Shown: piece by piece, positions 28,163-37,006 of the stretch
Position numbering within the stretch: the first letter of the stretch is position 1
Layout of the letters: every line of letters starts with the position of its first letter
DNA from: Uliginosibacterium sp. 31-16
Lineage (GTDB): Bacteria > Pseudomonadota > Gammaproteobacteria > Burkholderiales > Rhodocyclaceae
Assembly: GCF_030730865.1 (NCBI RefSeq)
Contig: NZ_JAVALZ010000003.1
Location: forward strand, 620,001-684,000
Direction: 5' to 3'
Length of the DNA: 64,000 bases
Position numbers and translations under genes: made by a program
The notes under the pieces: model-generated
Databases searched by the model: none
Seen by the model: the letters and a program-made list of their open reading frames with translations, nothing else
Told to the model about the DNA's origin: nothing

Positions 28163-29200
28163 TCAGCGCACCGGCGGTGCGTACAGAATGCCGCCCTTGT
28201 TCCACAGGTTGTTGAGTCCGCGCGGCAACTTCAGGACCGACTCCGGACCGACGTTGCGCGCGAAGATCTCGCCGTAGTTGCCCACTGATTTGATCGCACG
28301 GTAAGCCCAGTCGCGATCCAGTCCGAGCAGCTTGCCGGTATCTTCCGTCGAGCCCAGCAGGCGGCCGATGGCGGGGTCTTTGTTCTCGGCCTTGATGGCG
28401 TCGACATTGGCCCGGGTGATGCCGTATTCCTCGGCCTCGATCAAGGCGAAGGCGACCCAGCGCACGATGGCGAACCATTCATCGTCGCCACGGCGTACGG
28501 CCGGGCCGAGCGGCTCCTTGGAGATCACTTCCGGCAGGATCACGTAGTCATCCGGGTTCTTGGCTTCCTTGTTGCGTACGCCGGCCAGCCCCGAGATATC
28601 GGTCGTGTAGGCCTGGCAGCGGCCGGAGAAGAAGGCCTTGAAGGAAGCTTCAAAACCTTCGAACACGACCGGCTTGATCTTCACGTTCTGACTGCGGAAA
28701 TAGTCCGCCAGGTTCTTCTCGTTGGTAGTGCCGGACTGCACGCAGACCTCGGCGTTCTTCAGCTGCCTGGCGCTGGTGACTTTCAGCTTCTTCGGAACCA
28801 GAAAACCCTGGCCGTCGTAATAGGTGACACCGGTAAAGGACAGGCCCAGCGACGCATCGCGATTCAGCGTCCAGGTCGTGTTGCGTGCCAGCACATCCAC
28901 TTCGCCGGACTGGATTGCCGAGAAGCGCTGCTGCGAGTTCAGTGGCACGAAATTGACCTTGTTGGCGTCGCCCAGCAAGGCTGCGGCGATACCACGGCAC
29001 AGATCCACATCAAATCCTGACCAGTTGCCCTGGCTGTCAGGCAGCGAGAAACCCGCTACGCCAGTACTCACGCCGCACTGAATGCTACCGCGCTGCTTGA
29101 TGGCATCGACAGTTTTGCCGGCATGTGCGGTCTGGGTTGCCACGGCGCTGAGTGTCAAGGCACACAGCAGGCCGAGTTTGCGAAGTCTTGAAGAGCTCAT
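28163..29200 (-). CDS. aapJ: L-amino-acid ABC transporter substrate-binding protein AapJ
   Basis: This is the periplasmic binding protein of the general amino-acid importer, 345 residues from MSSSRLRKLGLL with a GAGAGG ribosome site. It has a signal peptide (residues 1-27, cut after QTAHA). The conserved GVSTGVAGFSLPD, GFDVDLCRGIAAA and NTTWTLNRD segments follow, then a four-cysteine core (IQCGV, DLCRG, EVCVQ, GRCQA) typical of AapJ/BztA. Its upstream region (29201-29558) is AT-rich and shared with a divergent porin gene. Confidence 0.93.
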   Translation of the reverse strand: MSSSRLRKLGLLCALTLSAVATQTAHAGKTVDAIKQRGSIQCGVSTGVAGFSLPDSQGNWSGFDVDLCRGIAAALLGDANKVNFVPLNSQQRFSAIQSGEVDVLARNTTWTLNRDASLGLSFTGVTYYDGQGFLVPKKLKVTSARQLKNAEVCVQSGTTNEKNLADYFRSQNVKIKPVVFEGFEASFKAFFSGRCQAYTTDISGLAGVRNKEAKNPDDYVILPEVISKEPLGPAVRRGDDEWFAIVRWVAFALIEAEEYGITRANVDAIKAENKDPAIGRLLGSTEDTGKLLGLDRDWAYRAIKSVGNYGEIFARNVGPESVLKLPRGLNNLWNKGGILYAPPVR

Positions 29201-29558
29201 CGGTGATCCTCTCTTTGGGGCGATCAGGGGAACTGTAATCGTAGCGAGCAAGAGGCGAACATGGAAACCATATTCTCATTCTATGCAAATCACCATTGGA
29301 CACATCGGAGCCTGCGATGCCGCATTTTTTTCTCGCGCACGGACTCGTCTCGTGTGATGCAAAAAAACTAAATGCATATTGGATTTGTTTGATTTGAAAA
29401 TAAAAAAGATTCTGAAATCAAAATAAAAAATCATTGGTTAGGCGTTTGTGTGTCGATGTTTAGGATGGCTCTCACCCGCTGACTGTTCGAATGCAAAACG
29501 CATTCGTTGTATGGACGTGGCGATCTTCTTCATATCAATACATACGAGAGTCAATACA
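29201..29558. other. AT-rich divergent regulatory region between aapJ and the porin gene
   Basis: This 358-bp stretch has no gene. It is much more AT-rich than its surroundings, especially at 29350-29450. It contains a perfect inverted repeat CGAATGC-AAAAC-GCATTCG (29488-29506) about 50 bases before the porin start, a plausible operator. On the aapJ side the motif ATTCTCATTCT (29270-29280) recurs upstream of the binding-protein gene at 33554. I could not assign exact promoter boxes. Confidence 0.6.
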
Positions 29559-30734
29559 ATGAAAAATCATAAAATCAGCAGCATTGCTGCTGCCGTAGCA
29601 CTTGCTTCCATTTCCGCAGCGCATGCTGCCGAGCCTGTTGTTGCAGGCGATGAAGCGGGTACCTTCAAGATTCCGGGGTCTGAAACGTCTGTAGGCTTCT
29701 ATGGCTACGTGCATGTTGATGTGATCAAGGATGTGAACGCCGGTACGAAAGACTGGGCGTACGACGCCGGATCCATTGGTATCAAGGATGATCCGAGCGG
29801 AGTGAATGCCGATTCGCGCGAGGGCAAGCTCAATGTCACTGCCCAGACCTCACGTTTTGGCATCAAGAGCAGTACCCCGACTGAAATCGGCAAGGTTCGT
29901 ACCGTGCTGGAAGGCGATTTCGTGGGCAGCACTTTCCGCCTGCGTCATGCCTATGGCGATCTGTCGTCGTCCTGGGGTTCGCTGATTGCCGGTCAGTACT
30001 GGACGCTGTTCCGCAGTGGCGAGGCGATTCCGGAAACAGTCGATTTCAACGGGCAGGGTAGCGTGGCTTCCGCACGCAAGCCGCAGGTGCGCTACACCAC
30101 CACGCCGGGCGCTGCGGGCAGCTTTGCGGTCGGCATCGAAGTGCCGGCGAATCCGGTCAGCGATGCAATCGTAAAGGCTCCTGCCGTAACTGCCGCGTGG
30201 GTGAAGGGTGGCGACTGGGGGACGGTTTCGGTGCGCGGTATCGCCAACCAGATTGCCTTTGAAACGATTCCCACCACGACCACCGATTCAAGCTCCAAAA
30301 CCAAATACGGTTTTGCCGGAAGCATCGGCGGCGCCTTCAAACTCGGACAGGCCGACACCTTGCAGGCGCTGGTGACTGCCGGCAACGGCATCAGCCAATA
30401 CGTGGCTGCGGCCAACTACAACCCCGAGGCCGTCGAAGGTTCTGAAATCAAGCTGACGACGGTCACCGCCTACACCGCAGGCTGGCAGCATCGCTGGTCC
30501 ACGTCTGTGCGTACCAACCTGTCCTACGGCCATACCCGTCTGGGTGATCAATACCTTGACGCAGTCGGTCATGCCGCCAACCGGACGGTTGATGGCGGAT
30601 TTGCCAACGTGATCTGGTCACCAGCCAAGAACACCGAATTCGGCTTCGAATTCGGCCATGGTCAGCGCAAATTGAGCAGTGGCGAGAGCGGCAAGTTCAA
30701 CCGGGTCCAGGCTTCGTTCCATTACGGATTCTGA
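29559..30734 (+). CDS. DcaP-like outer-membrane porin
   Basis: This protein of 391 residues has a signal peptide (1-24, cut after SAAHA) and then a beta-barrel with alternating hydrophobic residues and a terminal phenylalanine (SFHYGF), the outer-membrane assembly signal. The segments TSVGFYGYVHVDVI, TSRFGIKSSTP, VLEGDFVGSTFRLRHAYGDL and LIAGQYWTLFRSGEA resemble DcaP-family porins, which admit small anionic solutes. There is no clear coiled coil at the start. Its position between amino-acid and methionine importers suggests it supplies them. The family assignment is from motif memory. Confidence 0.8.
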   Translation: MKNHKISSIAAAVALASISAAHAAEPVVAGDEAGTFKIPGSETSVGFYGYVHVDVIKDVNAGTKDWAYDAGSIGIKDDPSGVNADSREGKLNVTAQTSRFGIKSSTPTEIGKVRTVLEGDFVGSTFRLRHAYGDLSSSWGSLIAGQYWTLFRSGEAIPETVDFNGQGSVASARKPQVRYTTTPGAAGSFAVGIEVPANPVSDAIVKAPAVTAAWVKGGDWGTVSVRGIANQIAFETIPTTTTDSSSKTKYGFAGSIGGAFKLGQADTLQALVTAGNGISQYVAAANYNPEAVEGSEIKLTTVTAYTAGWQHRWSTSVRTNLSYGHTRLGDQYLDAVGHAANRTVDGGFANVIWSPAKNTEFGFEFGHGQRKLSSGESGKFNRVQASFHYGF

Positions 30735-30823
30735 TCCGTCCGGTGCAGGTTCCTGCCGGGGCGCTTGGCGCTTCGGCAGTCCCGCCTTCCTTTCTCAAAG
30801 AACTTGAACACGGCTCGTGACAC

Positions 30824-31837
30824 ATGATTCATCTGGAGAACGTCAGCAAGACCTACCGTATTGGTGCGCGCGAAATTCATGCTGCCAAAGGGGTCAACCT
30901 GCATGTAAAAACTGGCGAAATTTTTGGAGTGGTCGGCCATTCCGGCGCAGGAAAATCGACGCTGGTTCGTCTGATCAACCGCCTTGAAACGGCAGATGCC
31001 GGACGCATCCTCGTCGATGGTGATGAAGTCTTGTCTCTTGATCCTGATGAGCTGCGTGCCCTGCGCCGGCGCGTAGGCATGATCTTTCAGCATTTCAATC
31101 TGCTCGGTTCTCGCACTGTTGCGCAAAACGTTGCCATTCCGCTGCGGGTGGCTGGATTGACGGATTCAGAGCAGATCAATGCACGCGTGGCTGAATTGCT
31201 TGATCTGGTGGGGCTGGCTGACCAGCGTCACGAGTACCCCGCACAGTTGTCAGGTGGCCAGAAGCAACGGGTGGGAATCGCCCGGGCGCTGGCGAACAGG
31301 CCGAAGGTTCTGCTTTGCGATGAAGCGACCAGTGCGCTCGATCCACAGACCACACGTTCGGTGCTTGAACTGCTGGAGCAGATCAACCGGAGCCTGGGTC
31401 TGACCATCGTTCTGATTACGCACGAAATGAATGTGGTGCGCTCGATCTGCGATCGGGTGGCGGTCATGGATGGTGGCGAGATCGTTGAATCCGGGGCGGT
31501 GACGCAGGTCTTCCTGCATCCGCAGCACCCGACCAGTCGGGCATTCGTGAACGAGGCTGAGCATCTTGACGAGCTTGAAGAGGTCCTCAAAGTTGCCAAT
31601 GTCGAGGGACGCGTTGTGCGCCTGACCTTCATAGGTGACGACGCATATGCTCCGCATCTGGCGCATGCAGTACGGGAACACGGTCTCGATTTCACGATTC
31701 TCTCCGGGCACATCGAAAGGATCAAGACGACGCCGTGCGGGCAACTTACTCTGGCGTTGCGGGGAACTTCCCGTGCCCAGGATGTGGCGATTTCCCACCT
31801 GAAGCAGCAGGGCGTGGGTGTGGAGTTCCTGCAATGA
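30824..31837 (+). CDS. metN: Methionine ABC transporter ATPase MetN
   Basis: This is the ATPase of the methionine importer, 337 residues. Walker [18 protein letters not shown], signature [15 protein letters not shown], Walker [13 protein letters not shown] and [18 protein letters not shown] are intact. The C-terminal NIL domain (about 265-335), which binds methionine to inhibit transport, is present. A 4-base overlap couples it to metI. The gene order metN-I-Q is standard. Confidence 0.95.
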   Translation: MIHLENVSKTYRIGAREIHAAKGVNLHVKTGEIFGVVGHSGAGKSTLVRLINRLETADAGRILVDGDEVLSLDPDELRALRRRVGMIFQHFNLLGSRTVAQNVAIPLRVAGLTDSEQINARVAELLDLVGLADQRHEYPAQLSGGQKQRVGIARALANRPKVLLCDEATSALDPQTTRSVLELLEQINRSLGLTIVLITHEMNVVRSICDRVAVMDGGEIVESGAVTQVFLHPQHPTSRAFVNEAEHLDELEEVLKVANVEGRVVRLTFIGDDAYAPHLAHAVREHGLDFTILSGHIERIKTTPCGQLTLALRGTSRAQDVAISHLKQQGVGVEFLQ

Positions 31838-32499
31838 GCGAATTGTTTGCCCGTCTGGATTGGGCGGGAATCCTGTTTGCAGGCTTCGACACGCTGACCA
31901 TGCTGAGCGCCTCCTTGCTGTTCACGGTGCTGCTGGGGTTGCCATTGGGCGTGGTCTTGTTCCTGTCCGGAAAACGTCAGCTGCTCGAGCGGCCGAAGTT
32001 GTACGGTGCGCTCTCGGTCGTCGTGAATGTTGTGCGCTCGTTGCCTTTCATCATTCTGTTGATCGTGATGATTCCGATCACGGTGCGCCTGGTCGGAACC
32101 TCACTTGGCGTGGCCGGCTCGATTCCTCCGCTGGTTGTGGCCACGACGCCGTTTTTTGGTCGTTTGGTGGAGAGCGCCTTGCGTGAGGTTGATCGAGGTG
32201 TTGTCGAGGCCATGCTGGCCGCTGGCGCCACGATTCGCCAGATCGTTCTGTGGGCCTTATTGCCTGAAGCCTTGCCGGGCATTCTGGCGGCCGTCACGGT
32301 TACTGCAATAACGCTGGTGTCGTACTCCGCGATGTCTGGCGTCGTGGGTGGTGGTGGCCTTGGCGATCTGGCTGTTCGCTTTGGATATCAGCGATTCCGT
32401 ACTGACGTGATGATCGTCACGGTGCTTCTGTTGCTGATCCTGGTTCAAGCCTTGCAGATGATCGGTGACCGCCTCGTTCATCACTTCAGTCGCACATGA
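31834..32499 (+). CDS. metI: Methionine ABC transporter permease MetI
   Basis: This is the permease of the methionine importer, 221 residues from [12 protein letters not shown], with five transmembrane helices. The coupling loop reads [27 protein letters not shown], and the conserved [26 protein letters not shown] segment follows. The ATG overlaps the metN stop, so the longer open frame upstream is not used. Confidence 0.95.
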   Translation: MSELFARLDWAGILFAGFDTLTMLSASLLFTVLLGLPLGVVLFLSGKRQLLERPKLYGALSVVVNVVRSLPFIILLIVMIPITVRLVGTSLGVAGSIPPLVVATTPFFGRLVESALREVDRGVVEAMLAAGATIRQIVLWALLPEALPGILAAVTVTAITLVSYSAMSGVVGGGGLGDLAVRFGYQRFRTDVMIVTVLLLLILVQALQMIGDRLVHHFSRT

Positions 32500-32555
32500 T
32501 TTACCCGTTTGCCTGCCTTCTGCAGGCCTTTACTCAACCCTGAAAAGGAAAAGCC

Positions 32556-33338
32556 ATGAAACCCTTGAAAACGCTGACTGCTCTTGCAGCCATTAGCCTG
32601 GTTTTTTCCGCACATGCGGCGGACAAACTGACAATTGGAGCGACCCCGGTGCCGCAAGCTGAAATCCTCGAATTCATCAAGCCTCAGCTGGCCAAACAAG
32701 GCGTAGATCTGAATGTGAAAGTTTTTACCGATTACGTGCAACCCAATACGCAGGTCGAAGAGAAAGGGCTGGATGCCAATTTCTTCCAGCACAAGCCGTA
32801 TCTCGACAATTTCAACAAGGAAAGGGGGACTCATCTTGTTGCTGTGGCCGCAGTGCATGTCGAGCCCTTTGGCGTTTATAGCCAGAAAGTGAAAGCCTTG
32901 AAGGATCTCCGGCAAGGGGCTGTCGTGGCGATCCCGAACGACCCAACCAATGGTGGCCGGGCATTGCTGTTGCTGGAAAAAGCGGGCCTGATCAAGCTCA
33001 AGGACAGCAGCAACATCCAGTCGACCGTGAAGGACATCGTCAACAACCCGAAAAAGCTGGAGTTCAAGGAACTTGAAGCCGCCACCCTGCCGCGTGTGCT
33101 GGATCAGGTGGATCTGGCAGCGATCAATTCCAACTACGCGCTGGAAGCCAAGCTTGTACCGACCCGGGACGCTCTCGCCATCGAAGGCAGCAAGTCACCG
33201 TACGCCAATTTCCTGGTCACGCGCCTCGACAACAAGGATTCATCTGCTGTCAAAAAACTGGCGCTGGCACTGACCACGCCTGAAGTGAAGAAATTCATCG
33301 AAGAGAAGTACAAGGGCGCCGTGGTTCCTGCATTCTGA
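32556..33338 (+). CDS. metQ: Methionine-binding protein MetQ (NlpA family)
   Basis: This is the substrate-binding protein of the methionine importer, 260 residues. The signal peptide ends AHAA with no lipobox cysteine, so it is predicted to be a soluble periplasmic protein rather than the lipoprotein form. Family motifs GATPVPQAEILEF, FQHKPYLDNFN, VAIPNDPTNGGRALLLL and YANFLVTR are present. It lies 56 bases after metI. Confidence 0.94.
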   Translation: MKPLKTLTALAAISLVFSAHAADKLTIGATPVPQAEILEFIKPQLAKQGVDLNVKVFTDYVQPNTQVEEKGLDANFFQHKPYLDNFNKERGTHLVAVAAVHVEPFGVYSQKVKALKDLRQGAVVAIPNDPTNGGRALLLLEKAGLIKLKDSSNIQSTVKDIVNNPKKLEFKELEAATLPRVLDQVDLAAINSNYALEAKLVPTRDALAIEGSKSPYANFLVTRLDNKDSSAVKKLALALTTPEVKKFIEEKYKGAVVPAF

Positions 33339-33354
33339 TTGATTCATCCACTCG

Positions 33355-33385
33355 TGGTCCGCTCCCTGCAACGGTTTGCGGACCA
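33355..33385. repeat. Inverted repeat downstream of metQ
   Basis: TGGTCCGC (33355-33362) and GCGGACCA (33378-33385) are perfect 8-bp arms with a 15-base spacer, 17 bases after the metQ stop. There is no T-run, so it is a possible factor-dependent end or transcript stabiliser. Confidence 0.45.
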
Positions 33386-33553
33386 TGCGTCATCTCATGA
33401 AAGCGGAACGCCTGTCCGCTTCGCTCAACGTTGTCAGTAGCTTCTAAGCAATGCAGGAATACGTATTTCTCATTCTCATCTCCGATTGATAGGGTGATCG
33501 TCATTGATTCCGATTGCGGATCTTTCTTTTTCAACTTTTCGAAGAATTCAATC

Positions 33554-34369
33554 ATGAAATTGCACTCTTTCGTTCTCGTCGGACTGCTGCTGGTTTCAGG
33601 CTTGGCTCAGGCCGACCGTCTGGATGACATCAAGAAGGCCGGTGTGCTGCGCGTCGCCGCATTCGACGGTAACCCGCCGTTTGGCTACATCGACGAACAC
33701 AGCAAGAAAATCGTCGGTCTGGATGTCGACTATGCCGAAGCGCTGGCCAGGAAACTCGGCGTCAAGCTGGAACTGGTGCCGACCAATCCGGCCAACCGGA
33801 TTCCCTTGCTGAGCTCAAACAAGGTTGATCTGGTGTTCGCCAATTTCACGATCACCGAAGAGCGTGCCAAGGTCATCGATTTTTCGATTCCCTATATCGC
33901 TTCTGGTCAGCAGTTTCTGGCGAAGAAGGGCGTGCTGAAGTCGCCCGATCAGATCAAGGATCTGAAGATCGGGGCGGACAAGGGCACCACCATGGAAAGC
34001 ACTCTGCGCGAGAAATATCCGAGCGCCCGTGTCATTTCTTTCGACGATACCCCCTTCGCGCTGGCTGCCCTGCGTAATGGCAACGTGCAGGCCATCACTC
34101 AGGATGGCACCAAGCTGGTTGCGCTGCTGGCTAACTTGCCGGATCGGGACAAGTACGAAATCCCGTCCTTTGCGATCTCTGAAGAACTTGAAGGAGTCGG
34201 GGTTCCAAAAGGTGAAAAGCGCCTGGTCGAGTACATCAATACGTGGCTGCTTGATGCGGAAAAAGACGGTACGGCAAAGCGCATTTATGACAAATATTTC
34301 GGCCCGAAGAGCAAGTCACCGCTGCCGCGTCTGTTCAAGATCGGGGATAGCCATATCCGCGAGAAATGA
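33554..34369 (+). CDS. Amino-acid ABC transporter substrate-binding protein (family 3)
   Basis: This is a periplasmic solute-binding protein of 271 residues from MKLHSFVLVGLLLVSG, with a signal peptide (1-20, cut after GLAQA). The motifs GVLRVAAFDGNPPFGYID, GLDVDYAEALARKLGVKLELV, ANFTITEERAKVIDFS and the late YINTWLLDAEKDGTAKRIYDKYFG are those of polar or sulfur amino-acid binders (FliY/HisJ group). Given metNIQ next door and the sulfur setting, cystine or a related compound is a guess. Two permease genes follow, but no ATPase gene. Confidence 0.88.
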   Translation: MKLHSFVLVGLLLVSGLAQADRLDDIKKAGVLRVAAFDGNPPFGYIDEHSKKIVGLDVDYAEALARKLGVKLELVPTNPANRIPLLSSNKVDLVFANFTITEERAKVIDFSIPYIASGQQFLAKKGVLKSPDQIKDLKIGADKGTTMESTLREKYPSARVISFDDTPFALAALRNGNVQAITQDGTKLVALLANLPDRDKYEIPSFAISEELEGVGVPKGEKRLVEYINTWLLDAEKDGTAKRIYDKYFGPKSKSPLPRLFKIGDSHIREK

Positions 34370-34501
34370 AGCTTGACGTGTTTCCAGGCTTGCAAGCAGC
34401 AGGCCTGGTTACGCCAAGTATTTTTGTAGTCTCCTTGTCTCCTTATGGTGCTGATCGTTGCCTTGCAGCGTCAGCACCGCTTCTTTTTGTGGTCCCCGAT
34501 A

Positions 34502-35233
34502 ATGATGTTTGAACTTCTGCGACCGGAATACCTGTTCTGGCTGTTCAAGGGTTTTCTGCTTACCTTGCAGATCGGGCTTGTCGTGATTCCGGCCGCCACC
34601 TTACTCGGATTTCTTGCCACGCTGGCCGCCGGCAGTGCCTGGCGACCCGTGGCATGGCTGGCGACAGGTCTGGTGGCCGTATTGCGCAATTCTCCGCTGC
34701 TGGTGCAGTTGTTCTTCTGGTACTTCGGTGCTCCGGCACTCCTGCCTGATGCTGTTCGCGAGTGGCTCAACATTACCCAGAGTGTCAGCTTGCCCGGCGG
34801 ACTGAGCCTGCCATGGCCATCGTATGAATTCCTCTGTGGTGTGCTGGGTCTTACCCTTTACTCCGCAGCATTCGTCTCCGAAGAAATTCGTGCTGGCATG
34901 CAAGGCGTGCCCCGGACTCAGCAGCATGCGGCGGAGGCGCTCGGCATGCGGCCCTGGCAGATATTCCGGTACGTGATCGCACCGCAAGCCCTGAGAATTG
35001 CCTTGCCGCTACTGATGGGGCAGTACATGAACATCGTCAAGAATTCCTCGCTGACCATGGCTATCGGCGTGATGGAGCTGTCCTACGCTTCGCGTCAGGT
35101 CGAAACGGTCAGTTTCAAGACCTTCCAGGCCTTTGGTGTTGCCACTCTGCTTTACGTGCTGATCATAGCCGTGCTTGAAGCGATGGCTCTGCTGGTACAA
35201 CACCGTCTGCCGGTCTTCGGGACAAGGCGCTGA
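34502..35233 (+). CDS. Amino-acid ABC transporter permease (HisM family)
   Basis: This is an inner-membrane permease of 243 residues with about five helices. It has the NSPLLVQLFFWYFG segment and the coupling loop QQHAAEALGMRPWQIFRYVIAPQALR typical of polar amino-acid importers. Two adjacent ATG codons (34502, 34505) are possible starts. It is followed one base later by a second, different permease, with which it should form a heterodimer. Confidence 0.92.
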   Translation: MMFELLRPEYLFWLFKGFLLTLQIGLVVIPAATLLGFLATLAAGSAWRPVAWLATGLVAVLRNSPLLVQLFFWYFGAPALLPDAVREWLNITQSVSLPGGLSLPWPSYEFLCGVLGLTLYSAAFVSEEIRAGMQGVPRTQQHAAEALGMRPWQIFRYVIAPQALRIALPLLMGQYMNIVKNSSLTMAIGVMELSYASRQVETVSFKTFQAFGVATLLYVLIIAVLEAMALLVQHRLPVFGTRR

Positions 35234-35234
35234 T

Positions 35235-35927
35235 ATGGATTTCTCTGTCATTCATGGCAACCTCGCCTACCTGCTGTGGGGCTCCTGGCCGGATGGTCCG
35301 CTGGGTGGCGCGGCGCTCACCGCGCTGCTGAGTATTGGATCAGCGCTGGCCTCCGCTGCGTTGGGCTTGCTGCTTGGTGTCATGCTGGCGATGAGCTGCG
35401 GCCGTTTGAAAACTGCACTGATTCTGGGGCTCGGATTCTTCCGAGCGATCCCTGTACTGATGCTGATTTTCTGGACGTACTTTCTGCTGCCGATCGCCTT
35501 CGGTATCGACGTGCCGGGCATATTATCGGTGATGTGCGCGCTGTCACTGATCGGCGGTGCCTACCTGGCGCACTCGGTTTGCGCCGGAATTCGAGGGATT
35601 GGCCGGGGTCAGTGGCAAGCAGGCCTGTCGCTCGGATTCAGTCGCCTTAATGTCCTACGCTACATCGTGCTGCCACAAGCCCTGCGCATGATGCTGCCGT
35701 CTTTCATCAATCAGTGGGTATCGCTGATCAAGGACACATCGCTGGCCTACATCGTCGGTGTGGGAGAACTGTCTTTCCTGGCCGCACAGGTCAATAGTCG
35801 TACCATGGTCTATCCGGCTGAGATATTTCTATTCGTCGGCGCGATCTACTTCACTTTGTGTAGCGCGCTTGACGTGATGGCGCGACAACTCGGAAAGCGC
35901 TACCGGAGCGCCACGCACTCGCACTGA
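35235..35927 (+). CDS. Amino-acid ABC transporter permease (HisM family), second subunit
   Basis: This is an inner-membrane permease of 230 residues from MDFSVIHGNLAYLLWG, starting one base after the preceding stop. It shows FFRAIPVLMLIFWTYF and the coupling loop QWQAGLSLGFSRLNVLRYIVLPQALR. The cognate ATPase is missing, and the 290 bases after it carry no gene that I can support. Confidence 0.92.
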   Translation: MDFSVIHGNLAYLLWGSWPDGPLGGAALTALLSIGSALASAALGLLLGVMLAMSCGRLKTALILGLGFFRAIPVLMLIFWTYFLLPIAFGIDVPGILSVMCALSLIGGAYLAHSVCAGIRGIGRGQWQAGLSLGFSRLNVLRYIVLPQALRMMLPSFINQWVSLIKDTSLAYIVGVGELSFLAAQVNSRTMVYPAEIFLFVGAIYFTLCSALDVMARQLGKRYRSATHSH

Positions 35928-36217
35928 TGCGCCGTTTCGCATGGAGAAGTTCTTCCGGTCCAGGCCGTGGTTTGATCATTCGGCTAACCGCGGGTGATGT
36001 TGTCTGGAAAAGATAGTTTTCCTGCCGCGATGCGAAGCCTTCGCCGGCTACTGGGGCCGCTCCAGCTTGTTTGTCGGAAGGCTTTTTTCAGTGTCACAAA
36101 CGAGTAGAGTCAGACCGATTGACAGCCCGGTCAGACAGATTGTCTGGCGCCAGCGTGGCAAAGCTTGATGTCAGCTACACTCGGCTCCCTTCATAAAACT
36201 CGACGGCATACGTGATC

Positions 36218-36919
36218 ATGAGAAATCCGCTCAAAATTTTTCAATACATCTTTGGTGGCATTGGCGCTGTCACTCTGATTATTGCCCTGATCCTGTTTGC
36301 CAATACACGCAGCTTCCTGAGTGAGGCGCAGCGCGCTCCAGGTGTGATCCTCGAACTTGTTGCTTCGGAAAGTGACGATTCCACGGTGTATCACCCGGTT
36401 GTGGGCTACCAGACACCGGATGGGGAAAACCGGTTTTTCCAGTCATCTGTCGGCAGCAATCCGCCTGCATACGAAGAGGGTGAGAAAGTCGAGGTGCTTT
36501 ATTCACCGTCAAAGCCTGATGATGCGCGGATCAACAGTTTCTTTTCCTTGTGGGGAGGCGCGCTGATTGTGGGTGGGCTTGGCTCGATATTCTTTGCCGT
36601 CGGTGCGGGCCTCTGGTTGATCGTGCTACGTGGTACGCGGCGCGAAGCGCGCTTGCGCAAACTTGGGCATGTGGTTGAAGCCGCATATTTGCGTGTTGAG
36701 AAAAACACCAGTCTGGAGCTCAATGGCGCGAATCCCTGGCGCATTGTGTGCCAGTGGCAGGATCCGAAGACGACGAAGCTTCATATGTTCTTCAGCCAGA
36801 ATCTGTGGTTCAACCCTGAATCCCGTATCGACCGTCAGAGCATTCCGGTTTTCATCGATCCCTTGAATCCGCAAAGCTACTTTGTTGACACAAGTTTCCT
36901 GCCAGAACTGGCTGACTGA
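36218..36919 (+). CDS. DUF3592-like membrane protein
   Basis: This protein of 233 residues has two transmembrane helices (about 8-28 and 110-138). Between them is an extracytoplasmic beta-rich domain with YHPVVGYQTPDGENRFFQSSVGSNPPAYEEGEKVEVLYSPSKPDDARI, the layout of DUF3592 proteins (similar to MMPL-free NfeD-like folds). The C-terminal part (about 140-233) repeats a related fold (FIDPLNPQSYFVD). Function is unknown. I start it at the ATG at 36218; an in-frame GTG lies two codons earlier. It is isolated and convergent with the radical-SAM cluster. Confidence 0.72.
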   Translation: MRNPLKIFQYIFGGIGAVTLIIALILFANTRSFLSEAQRAPGVILELVASESDDSTVYHPVVGYQTPDGENRFFQSSVGSNPPAYEEGEKVEVLYSPSKPDDARINSFFSLWGGALIVGGLGSIFFAVGAGLWLIVLRGTRREARLRKLGHVVEAAYLRVEKNTSLELNGANPWRIVCQWQDPKTTKLHMFFSQNLWFNPESRIDRQSIPVFIDPLNPQSYFVDTSFLPELAD

Positions 36920-36968
36920 CTATTGTCCGAAGCGCCGCATCCAGCGGCGCTCTGCAGATAGCCGGCCT

Positions 36969-36999
36969 GAAGAAGTCCGCTGCGCGCGGCTCTCCGGGC
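36969..36999 (+). repeat. Intergenic hairpin repeat before the radical-SAM gene end
   Basis: GAAGAAGTCCGC followed by TGCGCGCGGCTCTCCGGGC is a close match to the elements at 55047 and 28053. It lies between two convergent genes and may act as a weak terminator. Confidence 0.6.
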
Positions 37000-37006
37000 A
37001 GTGCAT

